40,245 nt of DNA from Enterobacteriaceae bacterium UBA2655 (GTDB lineage: Bacteria > Pseudomonadota > Gammaproteobacteria > Enterobacterales > Enterobacteriaceae). Under the pieces are notes generated by a model. The model did no database searches. It was not told the DNA's origin and saw nothing but the letters and a program-made list of their open reading frames with translations. The stretch spans positions 3,602-43,846 of the forward strand of contig DENB01000031.1 of NCBI GenBank assembly GCA_002359495.1. Reading direction: 5' to 3'. Positions 1 to 8,467 of the stretch are shown in pieces (within the stretch, counting starts at the first letter, position 1; each line of letters opens with the position of its first letter). A program made the translations under genes and the position numbers.

Positions 1-276
1 GCGCTGTTCAACAGCGACGCGGTAGCCGATGCGGTGGCGATGCGCGATATTCTGCCCGGACAGCCGGTGACGCTGACGATGCTGCGTCAACCCTGGCGGG
101 TGAAGGCGGGACAAAACGTGCTGGTGATCGCCAGCGGCAACGGCTTTAACGCCAGCGGCGAGGGGCGCGCCCTGAATAACGCCGCTACGGCGCAATCGGT
201 GCGCGTGCGCATGGGCAATGGTCAGGTGGTCAGCGGCCGCGTGGGCGAGGATGGGAATATTCTTATATCGCTATAA
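1..276 (+). CDS. flgA: FlgA C-terminal part, flagellar P-ring assembly chaperone (cut by window start)
   Basis: The open frame runs from base 1 to the TAA at 274-276, so the 5' part of the gene lies outside the window. The visible ~91 residues form the C-terminal SAF-type domain of FlgA, with the family-typical stretch LTMLRQPWRVKAGQNVLVIA, then the ALNNAA motif and the ending GNILISL. FlgA is a periplasmic chaperone that helps polymerise FlgI into the flagellar P ring. flgM and flgN follow on the same strand, the order flgA-flgM-flgN known in enterobacteria. An internal GTG at 34 is not a real start because the frame continues upstream of it. Confidence 0.95.
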   Translation, partial: ALFNSDAVADAVAMRDILPGQPVTLTMLRQPWRVKAGQNVLVIASGNGFNASGEGRALNNAATAQSVRVRMGNGQVVSGRVGEDGNILISL

Positions 277-281
277 AGGGC

Positions 282-308
282 TAAAGAACCCTGTTGTTCT
301 GCCGATAG
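282..308 (+). promoter_or_regulatory. Sigma-28 (FliA) promoter of flgMN
   Basis: TAAAGAAC (282-289) and GCCGATAG (301-308) are separated by exactly 11 bases. This fits the flagellar class 3 consensus TAAAGTTT-N11-GCCGATAA. It lies ~73 bases upstream of flgM, so flgMN can be transcribed by FliA independently of flgA, as in enterobacteria, where FlgM then inhibits FliA. Confidence 0.85.
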
Positions 309-380
309 AGAAAGCAACATTAATACTACTCTACGCTGATGCAGGCGGCACGATCCGTCTGATTTTACAGGAGCCCGACG

Positions 381-680
381 ATGAGCATCGACAGAACTCA
401 ACCTTTACAACCGGTTAGCACTGTTCAAACCCGCGACAGTAGCGATAACAGCAACGGCAAAGTCCGTCAGAGCGCAACCCCGGCCGCGGTCGAAACCGGT
501 TCGCAGGTCCGCCTAAGCAGCGCGCAGTCGCAATTAACTAAGCCCAGCGCGCAGGACATTAACATGGCGCGCGTTGAGCAACTGAAAACCGCGATCCGCA
601 ACGGCGATCTGAAAATGGATACCGGCAAAATCGCCGATGCGCTGATCGCCGACACCAAGGCTTATTTACAGGGTAATTAA
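381..680 (+). CDS. flgM: FlgM, anti-sigma-28 factor
   Basis: This 99-residue protein is the negative regulator of flagellin synthesis. FlgM binds FliA (sigma-28) and holds it inactive until the hook-basal body is complete, when FlgM is exported through it. The N-terminal half is rich in Ser, Thr, Gln and Asn and looks disordered. The C-terminal half (from about [17 protein letters not shown] to the end) is the helical sigma-binding part. An AGGAG lies 8 bases before the ATG. It sits 104 bases after flgA behind its own FliA promoter, and its stop is 6 bases before flgN. Length and sequence match the enterobacterial family. Confidence 0.95.
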   Translation: MSIDRTQPLQPVSTVQTRDSSDNSNGKVRQSATPAAVETGSQVRLSSAQSQLTKPSAQDINMARVEQLKTAIRNGDLKMDTGKIADALIADTKAYLQGN

Positions 681-686
681 TCCCCC

Positions 687-1118
687 ATGAACGATTTGCT
701 GACCACACTGGATAAGATGCAGGCTGTACTTTCCTCCCTGGCAGAGGTGATGAATGAAGAACAACAGCAACTCTCTGCCGGCCTCATCAACAGCAACATG
801 CTGCAGCGCATTACCGAAGATAAGAGCGCGCTGCTCTCAACGCTGAATTATCTGGATGAGATGCGCCGCGCCAGCGAGAAAAGCTGTGGCGTGCTGGCGC
901 CTTACCGTGGTCAGAACGACATGACGCGCCGCTGGGAACGCATCCAGCAGCATACCCAACGCCTGCGCGACGCCAACGTGCATAACGGCATGCTGTTGCA
1001 GCATCAGATCCGTTATACCGATGAGGCGCTGACGGTGTTAAAGCCGCATCAGACCCAGGCGTTTTACGGCCCGGACGGGCTGGGGAAAGGCAACGCGACT
1101 CTGAGTCGCAAGGCGTAA
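687..1118 (+). CDS. flgN: FlgN, export chaperone for hook-filament junction proteins
   Basis: This 143-residue, mostly helical protein is the cytoplasmic chaperone for FlgK and FlgL, which it delivers to the flagellar type III export gate. The start MNDLLTTLDKMQAVLSSLAE and the amphipathic helices are typical of FlgN. The ATG follows the flgM stop by 6 bases. The best upstream purine run (AGGG, 670-673) lies inside the end of flgM, which suggests translational coupling. A strong hairpin directly follows the stop. Confidence 0.93.
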   Translation: MNDLLTTLDKMQAVLSSLAEVMNEEQQQLSAGLINSNMLQRITEDKSALLSTLNYLDEMRRASEKSCGVLAPYRGQNDMTRRWERIQQHTQRLRDANVHNGMLLQHQIRYTDEALTVLKPHQTQAFYGPDGLGKGNATLSRKA

Positions 1119-1120
1119 AA

Positions 1121-1149
1121 AAAGCCGCTGGCGCAAACCAGCGGCTTTT
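1121..1149 (+). terminator. Rho-independent terminator of flgMN (copy 1 of a repeated hairpin)
   Basis: AAAGCCGCTGG (1121-1131) pairs with CCAGCGGCTTT (1138-1148), an 11-bp perfect stem with a 6-base loop, starting 3 bases after the flgN stop. The stem ends in T's. A nearly identical hairpin recurs at 1302-1330. Confidence 0.8.
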
Positions 1150-1226
1150 GATTGTTGATAACGAGCCTGCGCGGCTAACCCAGTCCGATCGCAAAGACGC
1201 AAAACACGTCATCCCTGACCGCTCGG

Positions 1227-1248
1227 CCCGCGCCCTCCATGGCGCGGG
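1227..1248. repeat. GC-only inverted repeat between two terminators
   Basis: CCCGCGCC (1227-1234) and GGCGCGGG (1241-1248) form an 8-bp all-GC stem with a 6-base loop. It lies in the ~150 non-coding bases between the duplicated hairpins after flgN. It has no T tract. The segment has the look of an interspersed intergenic element, but I could not confirm this. Confidence 0.5.
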
Positions 1249-1301
1249 ACGCTTTGCTCTTCTGCCTGCGTTATCCGCCCATTAAAATTTCTGCATTCCT
1301 T

Positions 1302-1330
1302 AGCCGCTGGCGCGAACCAGCGGCTTTTTT
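1302..1330 (+). terminator. Second copy of the flgN-type terminator, next to the murJ 3' end
   Basis: AGCCGCTGG (1302-1310) pairs with CCAGCGGCT (1317-1325), followed by a T run to 1330. Stem and loop are almost the same as the hairpin at 1121-1148. The T run points in the plus direction, so this is a back-up stop for flagellar transcripts facing the convergent murJ. Confidence 0.7.
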
Positions 1331-1341
1331 ATACCCTTCTT

Positions 1342-2880
1342 TTACGCTACGGTGCGACGGGCGAAGTCGCGCGGGCGAAAACCCATCAGCGCCAGCGTAA
1401 TAAAATAAGCGCCGCCGCCGACGGCGCAGACCAGCGCCAGCCGCAGCAGGCGCCAGGCCATTTTCCCCTCTTCCCAGGCGGGCATGATCTGCAATACCCC
1501 CCAGAGCGCGCCGGCCATCACCACTACCGCAATCGCCAGGCGCAACAGGAAGGCGGCCCAGCCGGGCTGCGGCTGAAAGATATCCTGCTTGCGCAGCTGC
1601 CAGTACAGCAGCGCGGCGTTCAGACAGGCCGCCAGGCCGATCGACAGCGAAAGTCCGGCATGCTTCAGCGGGCCGATAAACGCCAGGTTCATCAGCTGGG
1701 TCATCACCAGCGTCACGATGGCGATTCTCACCGGCGTTTTGATGTTCTGACGCGAATAGAAGCCGGGCGCCAGCACCTTCACTACGATCAGCCCCAGCAG
1801 GCCCACCGAGTAGGCGATCAGGGCGCGCTGGGTCATGGCGGCGTCAAAGGCGGTGAACTTGCCGTACTGAAACAGCGCAATGGTTAACGGACCGGAGAGA
1901 ATGCCGAGCGCGATGGCGCTGGGCAGTGCCAGCAGAAAGCAGAGGCGCAAGCCCCAGTCCATCAGGCGCGAATACTCGTCATGGTTGCCGGAGGCGAAGC
2001 TTTTCGCCAGCGAGGGCAGCAGAATGGTGCCCAGCGCTACGCCAAGCACCCCGGACGGAAACTCCATCAGACGATCGGCGTAGTACATCCAGGATACCGA
2101 GCCGGAGACCAAAAACGACGCGAAAATGGTATTGATGATCAGCGAAATCTGGCTCACCGATACGCCGAGGATGGCGGGTCCCATCTGGCGCATCACGCGC
2201 CAGACGCCGGCATCCTTCAGGTTGATGCGCGGCAGCACCAGCATGCCGATCTTCTTCAGGTGCGGCAGCTGGTAGCCCAACTGCAATACGCCGCCCGCCA
2301 CGACCGCCCAGGCGAGTGCCATCACCGGCGGATGAAACAGGGGCGCGGCGAACAGGGCGAAACCGATCATGCTGATATTCAGCAGCGTCGGCGCGAAAGC
2401 GGGTACGGAAAAGCGGTTCCAGGTATTCAGGATCGCGCCGACCAGCGAGGCGAGCGAGATCAGCAGAATATAGGGAAAGGTGACGCGCAGCAGCGCCGAG
2501 GTTAAGGCGAACTTATCCGCCGTATCCGCAAAGCCCGGCGCGGTGATCAGGATCACCCAGGGGGCGGCAAACATGCCCAGCAGCGTGACCACGGCTAATG
2601 CCAGCGTCAGCAGGCCCGAAACATACGCAATGAACAGCCGCGTCGCCTCCTCGCCCTGCTTGCTTTTGTATTCGGCCAGAATCGGCACGAAAGCCTGAGA
2701 AAACGCCCCTTCGGCGAAAATACGCCTCAGCAGGTTAGGCAACTTAAAGGCGACGAAAAAGGCGTCGGTCGCCATGCCGGCGCCGAACACCCGCGCCACG
2801 ATGGCGTCACGGGCGAAACCCAGCACGCGGGAAAACAGGGTCATGGAACTGACCGCTGCCAGCGATTTCAACAAATTCAT
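1342..2880 (-). CDS. murJ: MurJ, lipid II flippase
   Basis: This 512-residue polytopic membrane protein of the MOP exporter superfamily (about 14 membrane segments) moves lipid II across the inner membrane for peptidoglycan synthesis; it was formerly called MviN. Charged residues essential in E. coli MurJ are all present at the same numbers: Arg18, Arg24, Asp39, Arg52 and Arg270 (in the YYADR motif). The length is within one residue of the E. coli protein. It lies downstream of mviM on the same strand with ~120 bases between them, and it converges with flgN. The gene is essential in E. coli. Confidence 0.97.
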   Translation of the reverse strand: MNLLKSLAAVSSMTLFSRVLGFARDAIVARVFGAGMATDAFFVAFKLPNLLRRIFAEGAFSQAFVPILAEYKSKQGEEATRLFIAYVSGLLTLALAVVTLLGMFAAPWVILITAPGFADTADKFALTSALLRVTFPYILLISLASLVGAILNTWNRFSVPAFAPTLLNISMIGFALFAAPLFHPPVMALAWAVVAGGVLQLGYQLPHLKKIGMLVLPRINLKDAGVWRVMRQMGPAILGVSVSQISLIINTIFASFLVSGSVSWMYYADRLMEFPSGVLGVALGTILLPSLAKSFASGNHDEYSRLMDWGLRLCFLLALPSAIALGILSGPLTIALFQYGKFTAFDAAMTQRALIAYSVGLLGLIVVKVLAPGFYSRQNIKTPVRIAIVTLVMTQLMNLAFIGPLKHAGLSLSIGLAACLNAALLYWQLRKQDIFQPQPGWAAFLLRLAIAVVVMAGALWGVLQIMPAWEEGKMAWRLLRLALVCAVGGGAYFITLALMGFRPRDFARRTVA

Positions 2881-2929
2881 AATTGGCGGCGCATCCTGAA
2901 AAGAAACGGCAAAATGAGTGACTTAGCGT

Positions 2930-2948
2930 GGGCAGCTAAGAGCTGCCC
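2930..2948 (-). repeat. Inverted repeat between mviM and murJ
   Basis: GGGCAGCT (2930-2937) and AGCTGCCC (2941-2948) form an 8-bp perfect stem with a 3-base loop. It sits between the mviM stop and the murJ start and has no T tract on either strand. It may slow or partly separate transcription of the two genes. Confidence 0.45.
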
Positions 2949-3002
2949 GGCGATAGTCTACTGTCACAGGGAGAAATGACCAGCGACGATTGTTACAAGG
3001 GA

Positions 3003-3920
3003 TTATTCCTGCTCCGCGTCGCGACAGAGTTTATCCATCACGCGCTGCGCCATCAGCGCCTGTTCGCCGCTGGTTTCAGGCATCGTCTGATTTTGCACGC
3101 ACTGAATAAAATGGTGTGCCGCGCCGACAAAACCGCGCTGGGTTAACAGACTTTGCCAGGCGGGAACGGGATCGATCAGCATCCGGCCCTGCGTCTCCTG
3201 CTGCCAGTCGCGCATGTCGTTTACCTGAATCACGGCGCCGTCGCAGATTGCCGTGGCGCATTCGCGCTGGCTGCCGGCGCGGCGATGCATGCTGGTGGCG
3301 ATCTGCAGCTTGCCTGCGGCGAAGTGATGCTCCGCATAAAGCATTTCGCCCCGCTCGTTGGTTTCGATATGACCGTGCAGCAGTCTGGCCTTTCCGCCGA
3401 GCCAGAGCGCGGTATCGACCACGTGCAGATAATCGTCCAGCAGGGTAAAACGTAAATCGTGCGGACCGACGCTGTCGCTGCGGTGTTTATCGACGCACAG
3501 CGACGCGGCATCGTTCATCGCCGCTTTCAGCTGTTGATAGCGCGGCGCGAAGCGGCGGTTGAAGGCGACCATCAATTTTCGTTTACGCCGTTCGGCCAGC
3601 GCCACCAGCTCCTCAGCCTGAGGCAGCGTTTCCGCCAGCGGCTTGTCGACGCAGATATCTTTATCCGCCAGCAGCAGCGCTTTCACTACCTCATAATGGC
3701 TGGCGGTGCTGCTGTGGACGAACACCGCGTCGCAGTCAGCGGCCAGCGCCTCCAGTCGGTCGTAGCAGCGCATGCGATAGCTGTCGCACAGCGGTTTCGC
3801 TTTGGCCTGATTCGGCGAGAAAGCGCCCGCCAGCTGCCAGCTCTCCGCGTGGCTTAAGACCGGCAGCCAGGCTTTCTGCGCAATGCCGCCCAAACCGACC
3901 ATTCCGATTCGCAATGCCAT
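3003..3920 (-). CDS. mviM: MviM, Gfo/Idh/MocA-family oxidoreductase
   Basis: This 305-residue protein starts with a Rossmann dinucleotide-binding motif (GMVGLGGIAQ, residues 6-15). The DKPLAE motif around residue 95 is the Gfo/Idh/MocA counterpart of the EKP catalytic-lysine signature. The family uses NAD(P) to oxidise or reduce sugars and related polyols. The substrate of MviM is not known, and the name only reflects its position next to mviN/murJ. The start is 1 base after the yceH stop, so the two genes form an operon. Length and order match other enterobacteria. Confidence 0.9.
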   Translation of the reverse strand: MALRIGMVGLGGIAQKAWLPVLSHAESWQLAGAFSPNQAKAKPLCDSYRMRCYDRLEALAADCDAVFVHSSTASHYEVVKALLLADKDICVDKPLAETLPQAEELVALAERRKRKLMVAFNRRFAPRYQQLKAAMNDAASLCVDKHRSDSVGPHDLRFTLLDDYLHVVDTALWLGGKARLLHGHIETNERGEMLYAEHHFAAGKLQIATSMHRRAGSQRECATAICDGAVIQVNDMRDWQQETQGRMLIDPVPAWQSLLTQRGFVGAAHHFIQCVQNQTMPETSGEQALMAQRVMDKLCRDAEQE

Positions 3921-3921
3921 T

Positions 3922-4560
3922 TCAGGCTCCTTTTTCCGCTAACAGCTGTCGTAGCTGCGCCTGAAGCTGCGCAACGGTCTCTTCCAGCCCGGCGACGCGT
4001 GCGGCCAGGTCGTCGTCGCGCGCTGGCGCTTCGCTCATCGGCGGCGGCGCTTCATCGCCGAACAGGTGCATATAGCGGCTTTCCCGTTTGCCGGGTTCGC
4101 GCGGCAGTCGGGCGACGCAAGGTCCCTCTTCGCGCGTCAGCATTTGCTCCAGCGTCTGCTCTACTTCGCCCATGTCGGCGAACTCATGCAAACGGCCGCT
4201 GCGCGTACGCAGCTCGCCGGGCGTTTGCGGTCCGCGTAAAAACAGCAGGGTCAGGATCGCTACCTCCGCCGCGGAAAAACGCAGGTTGCCGAAGGCGCTA
4301 TTGCAGAAGCGTTGTTCATATTTCGCCACGCGCTGACCGAAACCGCTGTTGGCCGTGACCAGATGTTTTTTCACCAGCGCGTCCAGCTGCGCCTGCACCT
4401 CGCTTTCGCTAAGGCTCATCACCGGTTCGCGGTTCGACTTTTGGTTGCAGGCCGCGACCACGCCGTTCAGAGAGAGCGGATATTGCTCCGGCGTCGTGAC
4501 CTGCTTTTCCAGCAGAGAGCCGATGACGCGCAGCGCCTGCGGCGACAGTGCCATTTTCAT
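3922..4560 (-). CDS. yceH: YceH, DUF480 winged-helix protein
   Basis: This 212-residue protein belongs to the YceH/DUF480 family, known structurally as two tandem winged-helix domains; its function is not established. The N-terminal part carries the signature [16 protein letters not shown] and [20 protein letters not shown]. The last ~30 residues ([20 protein letters not shown]) form a likely coiled coil. ATG at 4560 is used here; a second ATG two codons later (4554) is possible. It is translationally linked to mviM with a single-base gap. It lies 17 bases after the rimJ stop, so rimJ-yceH-mviM may be co-transcribed. Confidence 0.9.
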   Translation of the reverse strand: MKMALSPQALRVIGSLLEKQVTTPEQYPLSLNGVVAACNQKSNREPVMSLSESEVQAQLDALVKKHLVTANSGFGQRVAKYEQRFCNSAFGNLRFSAAEVAILTLLFLRGPQTPGELRTRSGRLHEFADMGEVEQTLEQMLTREEGPCVARLPREPGKRESRYMHLFGDEAPPPMSEAPARDDDLAARVAGLEETVAQLQAQLRQLLAEKGA

Positions 4561-4577
4561 TTTTTACCGCCTCACCT

Positions 4578-5171
4578 TTATGATCCACGCCGATCCGGCG
4601 TCCATTCCCGACAGGTCAACGCGGTCAGGATATGATCCTGCCAGCGTCCGTCTATCAACAGATAATCTTTGGCGTAGCCCTCTTTTTCAAAGCCGAGGCG
4701 CGCCAGCAGATCGCCGCTGCGCTGATTATGCGGCATATAGTTGGCCATAATGCGGTGGATATGCTGCTGACGCTGCATATAGCGGATCGCCGATTGCAGC
4801 GCTTCAAACATCATTCCCTGGCCCTGCCACTTCTCGCCGAGCGAATAGCCGAGATAGCAGGCGTGAAAAGAGCCGCGCAGCACGTTGCTGAAATTTGCCA
4901 CGCCGCGCACTTCCGTTTCGTTGGGATCCATCAGAATGAAATAGAAGGCCGATCCCTGTTTATGCATGTCGTTAATCAGACCGAGGCGCGCCTGCCAGCC
5001 GGAGGGATAGCAGTGACTCTCATCGCGCACCGGCTCCCAGGGCTTAAGAAACGCGCGATTTTCCGCATAGTAATCAGCCAGCCGCCAGGCGTCGCGCTCA
5101 TGTACCAAACGCACCACCAGCCGGTCGGTGGTCAGTCGCACCTTTGGCGCGGCAGAACGATAGCCAAACAT
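4578..5171 (-). CDS. rimJ: RimJ, ribosomal protein S5 N-alanine acetyltransferase
   Basis: This GNAT-family acetyltransferase of ~197 residues acetylates the N-terminal alanine of ribosomal protein S5 using acetyl-CoA. Long stretches are nearly the same as in E. coli RimJ, for example [34 protein letters not shown] and [20 protein letters not shown]. The acetyl-CoA binding loop is near [13 protein letters not shown]. There are two adjacent ATG codons. The AGGAG ribosome site is 5 bases from the second (5171) and only 2 from the first (5174), so 5171 is chosen; this gives the start MFGYRS as in E. coli. It diverges from the mdtH remnant. Confidence 0.95.
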   Translation of the reverse strand: MFGYRSAAPKVRLTTDRLVVRLVHERDAWRLADYYAENRAFLKPWEPVRDESHCYPSGWQARLGLINDMHKQGSAFYFILMDPNETEVRGVANFSNVLRGSFHACYLGYSLGEKWQGQGMMFEALQSAIRYMQRQQHIHRIMANYMPHNQRSGDLLARLGFEKEGYAKDYLLIDGRWQDHILTALTCREWTPDRRGS

Positions 5172-5443
5172 CATTACTCCTGAATCCCATGGCTGATAAA
5201 AGTTATTGATGAACAGGGCGACGGCGCGCCGGAGGCGCCATCGGAAAATTCATCTCTTTCACTATAACCGCCCCCTGTGCTGCGGTAAAACGTTACGCTT
5301 GAATCAATGTAAAAGCGTTTGATTTATCTCTATAAAGCCCGCGTTTCGATGAAAAAATATCATCCTTGATCCGCTGTTCATCCCGCGATCCGCAGAGGAA
5401 AATAGCCCCGGTCCCTTTTTCCCCCTCTCGCTCAGGAAACAGC

Positions 5444-5784
5444 ATGTCTCGGGTTGCGCAGGCACGACGCCTTGGTAAAATTTTTTTGTTAGTGGATAAC
5501 ATGTTGGTGGTGCTGGGTTTTTTCGTGGTTTTCCCGCTTATCTCCGTGCATTTCGTCGATCAGCTCGGCTGGGGGCGCTGATGGTCGGCATTGCGCTGGG
5601 CCTGCGTCAGCGGGTTCAACAGGGGCTCGGCATTTTCGGCGGCGCCATCGCAGATCGTTTCGGCGCCAAACCGCTTATCGTTGCCGGCATGCTGATGCGC
5701 GCCGCCGGTTTCGCCTGCATGGCGCTGGCGCTCTGGTGGCAGTTCCAGCCGCGCGCCGAAACCCCTGCGCTGCTCAGCAGTTGA
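5444..5784 (+). pseudogene. mdtH: mdtH remnant (MFS multidrug exporter): frameshift plus large internal deletion
   Basis: The first frame (5444-5580) encodes the genuine MdtH N-terminus, including [16 protein letters not shown], but stops right after QLGWGR. The continuation [10 protein letters not shown]...[12 protein letters not shown] sits in another frame from 5581. One G missing from the G run near 5571-5576 explains the shift: adding it restores a reading through GWGALMVG. After [12 protein letters not shown] the sequence jumps to a piece resembling the MdtH C-terminus (LWWQFQPRA, cf. LGWQFSQKRA in E. coli), so roughly 300 of ~400 codons are missing. Repeated GGCGCT near the join could have mediated the deletion. 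Position between rimJ and grxB matches intact mdtH elsewhere. It cannot make a working transporter. Confidence 0.9.
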
Positions 5785-5832
5785 GTTTGCCCTCCAGAAT
5801 GTTCTCTTCCATACTTTTTGCTAGTCCGTAAA

Positions 5833-5856
5833 CCGGGATGAACTTTTTTATCCCGG
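5833..5856 (+). repeat. Hairpin upstream of grxB
   Basis: CCGGGAT (5833-5839) pairs with ATCCCGG (5850-5856) around a T-rich loop. It lies between the mdtH remnant and grxB. It could end the remnant's transcript or lie in the grxB leader; the T's are in the loop rather than after the stem. Confidence 0.4.
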
Positions 5857-5884
5857 ACCATGGACATCAATAAGGAGAAGCGGG

Positions 5885-6532
5885 ATGAAACTCTATATCT
5901 ACGATCACTGCCCTTTCTGCGTCAAAGCGCGCATGATCTTCGGCCTGAAAAACCTGCCGGTTGAGCTGATAGTGATGCTGAACGACGATGAAGAGACGCC
6001 TCAGAAGCTGATCGGGCAGAAAATGGCGCCGATTTTGCAAAAAGATGATGGCAGCGCCATGGCGGAGAGCATGGATATCGTGCGCTACGTCGATAAGCTG
6101 GACGGCGAACCCTTGATCACAGGCAAGACCAATCCGGCCATCAGCGACTGGCTGCGTCATATGAACAGCTACGTCAACAAGCTGATTTTGCCGCGCGTCG
6201 CCGATGCGCAGTTCGCCGAGTTCGCCACCCCGGAAGCGCGCAGTTACTTCCGCACTAAAAAGCAGGCCAGTATCGGCAATTTCGCCGAATTGCAGCAGCA
6301 TGCGCCCGGCCTGATCAAAAACGTCAGCGGCGATCTGCGTCAGCTCGACAAGCTGATCGTCAAGCCGAATGCGGTAAACGGCGAGCTGTCGGAAGATGAC
6401 ATCCAGCTTTTTCCGCTGCTGCGCTCGCTGACGCTGGTCGCCGGCATCGACTGGCCGAGCCGCGTCACAGACTACCGCGACAATATGGCGAAACAGACCC
6501 AGGTTAATCTGCTCTCATCCATCGCGATGTGA
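5885..6532 (+). CDS. grxB: Glutaredoxin 2
   Basis: This 215-residue glutaredoxin 2 has a glutathione-S-transferase-like fold and reduces mixed disulfides using glutathione in the cytoplasm. The active site is CPFC (Cys9, Cys12) after the start MKLYIYDH; E. coli has CPYC. The second half is the helical GST-like domain, with the conserved LIVKPNAVNGELSEDDIQLF and the ending NLLSSIAM. AAGGAG lies just upstream of the ATG. Length equals that of E. coli Grx2. The gene stands between the mdtH remnant and yceB, as in relatives. Confidence 0.96.
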   Translation: MKLYIYDHCPFCVKARMIFGLKNLPVELIVMLNDDEETPQKLIGQKMAPILQKDDGSAMAESMDIVRYVDKLDGEPLITGKTNPAISDWLRHMNSYVNKLILPRVADAQFAEFATPEARSYFRTKKQASIGNFAELQQHAPGLIKNVSGDLRQLDKLIVKPNAVNGELSEDDIQLFPLLRSLTLVAGIDWPSRVTDYRDNMAKQTQVNLLSSIAM

Positions 6533-6545
6533 TTTTCCTGAACCC

Positions 6546-6571
6546 ATGAGAAACGTTGCGACGTTTCTCAT
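6546..6571 (+). terminator. Perfect hairpin after grxB, probable terminator
   Basis: ATGAGAAACGT (6546-6556) and ACGTTTCTCAT (6561-6571) form an 11-bp perfect stem with tetraloop TGCG, 13 bases after the grxB stop. The bases that follow are C/T mixed rather than a clean T tract, so termination may be partial. Confidence 0.55.
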
Positions 6572-6648
6572 CTCTCCCCTAGTGACACCCGCCCGCCTCT
6601 CAGGCAAGCTATCTCCTTTTTACGGATCGTTCAGGTTCAGAGGATTTC

Positions 6649-7212
6649 ATGAAAAAGGCGTTATGCGGGCTGTTCGCCCTGTTTTTTGCCGTGCTGTTGA
6701 GCGGCTGCAACCAACTTACCCAGTACACCATCACGGAACAGGAAGTGAACCAGGCGCTGCAAAAGCGCAATAACTATGAGAAAGACATCGGCGTAGCGGG
6801 CCTGGTCAATGCGCATATCGTCCTCAGCAACCTCAGCAGCCAGATCGGCCGGGAAGAAGCTGGCAAAGTTACGCTCTCCGGCAAAGCCGACATCAACGTC
6901 AGCTCGCTGTTTGGCCCGCAAAAGGCGGAGATGCAGCTCAAAATGAAAGCGCAGCCGGTATTTGATAAGCAGCAGGGCGCCATCTACCTGCGCGATCTGG
7001 AAATCGTCGACGCGCAGGTCGAGCCGGCGAAAATGCAGCCGGTGCTGCAGACCCTGACGCCCTATCTTAACCAGTCGCTGAAAAGCTATTTCAATCAAAA
7101 ACCCGCTTATGTGCTGAGCGAAGATCGCAGCAATACGGAAGCGCTGGCGAAAAAGTTCGCCAAAGCGTTGGAAGTGAAGCCGGGAGAGCTGGTGATCCCC
7201 TTTACCGATTAA
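6649..7212 (+). CDS. yceB: YceB, DUF1439 lipoprotein
   Basis: This 187-residue lipoprotein has a hydrophobic signal ([20 protein letters not shown]) with lipobox LSGC, so Cys20 should be lipidated. The mature part belongs to the DUF1439/YceB family; no enzymatic function is established. The residue after the lipidated Cys is Asn, not Asp, which predicts Lol-dependent sorting to the outer membrane. It is followed by its own terminator, so it is probably monocistronic. Its place between grxB and pyrC is conserved. Confidence 0.93.
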   Translation: MKKALCGLFALFFAVLLSGCNQLTQYTITEQEVNQALQKRNNYEKDIGVAGLVNAHIVLSNLSSQIGREEAGKVTLSGKADINVSSLFGPQKAEMQLKMKAQPVFDKQQGAIYLRDLEIVDAQVEPAKMQPVLQTLTPYLNQSLKSYFNQKPAYVLSEDRSNTEALAKKFAKALEVKPGELVIPFTD

Positions 7213-7224
7213 ATGTCTCGGTTG

Positions 7225-7247
7225 CCGCGCCTCCGGGCGCGGTTTTT
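7225..7247 (+). terminator. Rho-independent terminator of yceB
   Basis: CCGCGCC (7225-7231) pairs with GGCGCGG (7236-7242), loop TCCG, followed by five T's and located 12 bases after the yceB stop. Confidence 0.85.
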
Positions 7248-7269
7248 CTCCGGTTAGGGTAAAAACCAG

Positions 7270-7285
7270 GTGCAAACGGTTGCCT
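7270..7285 (+). promoter_or_regulatory. PurR-like operator upstream of pyrC
   Basis: GTGCAAACGGTTGCCT resembles the PurR box ACGCAAACGTTTGCGT, sharing the GCAAACG core and the TTGC half. It sits at the expected -35 position of the pyrC promoter. E. coli pyrC is known to be repressed by PurR at such a site. Binding here is inferred. Confidence 0.55.
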
Positions 7286-7292
7286 GAATGCT

Positions 7293-7343
7293 TATCCTTG
7301 ATACCCGGCCAAAACGCGCCATTCGTTTCCTTTCAAGCCGGAG
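7293..7343 (+). promoter_or_regulatory. pyrC promoter and start-switch leader hairpin
   Basis: A -10 candidate TATCCT (7293-7298) precedes the start region ACCCGGCC (7303-7310). CCGGC (7305-7309) is complementary to GCCGG (7337-7341), which overlaps the GGAG ribosome site (7340-7343) of pyrC. This matches the mechanism known from E. coli and Salmonella: transcripts starting at C when CTP is high form the occluding hairpin, while those starting at G a few bases later do not. The start sites are inferred. Confidence 0.55.
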
Positions 7344-7351
7344 CCCCACTG

Positions 7352-8398
7352 ATGACTGCACAACCTCAGCAACTGACTATCCGCCGCCCTGACGACTGGC
7401 ATATCCATCTGCGTGACGATGATATGCTAAAAGCCGTTTTGCCCTTTACCAGCGCGGTGAACGGTCGTGCCATCGTCATGCCGAACCTGGTGCCGCCGGT
7501 AACCAGCGTCGCGGCGGCTGAAGCTTATCGCGACCGCATTCTTGCGGCGCTGCCCGCCGGGCACAGCTTTACCCCGTTGATGACCTGCTATCTCACCGAT
7601 TCGCTGGATGCCGACGAAGTAGAACGCGGCTTTCAGCGCGGCGTGTTTACCGCCGCCAAGCTTTATCCGGCGCACGCCACGACAAACTCCAGCCACGGCG
7701 TCACCAGCATCGCCGCCATCGCCAGCGTGCTGGAACGCATGCAAAAAATCGGCATGCCGCTGTTGATTCATGGCGAAGTTACCGATTCCCATATCGATAT
7801 TTTCGACCGCGAGGCGCGCTTTATCGATTCAGTGATGGATCCGCTGCGCAAACAGTTCCCGGAACTGAAAGTGGTGTTTGAGCATATCACCACCAAAGAA
7901 GCGGCGGCCTACGTGGCGGAGGCGAGCGACCTGCTCGGCGCGACCATTACTCCGCAGCATCTGATGTTTAACCGCAACCATATGCTAGTGGGCGGCGTGC
8001 GTCCGCACCTTTATTGCCTGCCGATTCTGAAGCGCAACGTGCATCAGGAAGCGCTGCGCAACATCATCGCCAGTGGCCATCCGCGCTTTTTCCTCGGCAC
8101 CGATACCGCGCCGCACTTGCGCCACCGTAAAGAAGCGAGCTGCGGCTGCGCTGGCGTCTTCAATGCTCCCTCTTCGCTCCCGGCCTACGCCACGGTGTTT
8201 GAAGAGATGAACGCGCTGCAGCATTTCGAGGCGTTCTGCTCGGAAAACGGTCCGCGTTTTTACGGCCTGCCGCTGAATGAAGGCACCCTGACGCTGGTGC
8301 GCGAGCCCTGGCAGGTTGAGGAAGCGGTTCAGCTCGGCGGCGATACCTTAGTGCCCTTCCTGGCCGGTGAAACGCTGAACTGGCGCGTTAAAGCCTGA
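7352..8398 (+). CDS. pyrC: Dihydroorotase
   Basis: This 348-residue class II dihydroorotase converts N-carbamoyl-aspartate to dihydroorotate in pyrimidine synthesis. Zinc ligands His17 and His19 (DDWHIHLRD), the lysine expected to be carboxylated (Lys103 in [10 protein letters not shown]) and the catalytic Asp motif LGTDTAPH are all present. The open frame extends upstream to 7280. The ATG at 7352 ([16 protein letters not shown]) is chosen because it follows GGAG by 8 bases and matches the E. coli start and length. The extended version would translate through the regulatory leader. Confidence 0.96.
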   Translation: MTAQPQQLTIRRPDDWHIHLRDDDMLKAVLPFTSAVNGRAIVMPNLVPPVTSVAAAEAYRDRILAALPAGHSFTPLMTCYLTDSLDADEVERGFQRGVFTAAKLYPAHATTNSSHGVTSIAAIASVLERMQKIGMPLLIHGEVTDSHIDIFDREARFIDSVMDPLRKQFPELKVVFEHITTKEAAAYVAEASDLLGATITPQHLMFNRNHMLVGGVRPHLYCLPILKRNVHQEALRNIIASGHPRFFLGTDTAPHLRHRKEASCGCAGVFNAPSSLPAYATVFEEMNALQHFEAFCSENGPRFYGLPLNEGTLTLVREPWQVEEAVQLGGDTLVPFLAGETLNWRVKA

Positions 8399-8429
8399 TA
8401 GTTAAATTCGCTTGCCTCCTCGCAGCATA

Positions 8430-8449
8430 TACTGTACAAATAGACAGTA
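8430..8449 (+). promoter_or_regulatory. LexA (SOS) box of dinI
   Basis: TACTGT-N8-ACAGTA is an exact match to the arms of the E. coli LexA consensus, placed 19-38 bases before the dinI start. This predicts DNA-damage-inducible expression. Confidence 0.93.
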
Positions 8450-8467
8450 TATCTACCGGAGGCTATT

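Noticed and set aside
5230..5250. GGCGCGCC/GGCGCC palindromic GC stretch downstream of the mdtH promoter side
   Set aside because: It lies between divergent rimJ and mdtH without a T tract or a clear regulator match; probably chance in GC-rich DNA.
5581..5784. A separate 67-residue membrane protein gene
   Set aside because: It is the second frame of the broken mdtH, not an independent gene; the ATG is an internal Met codon of MdtH.
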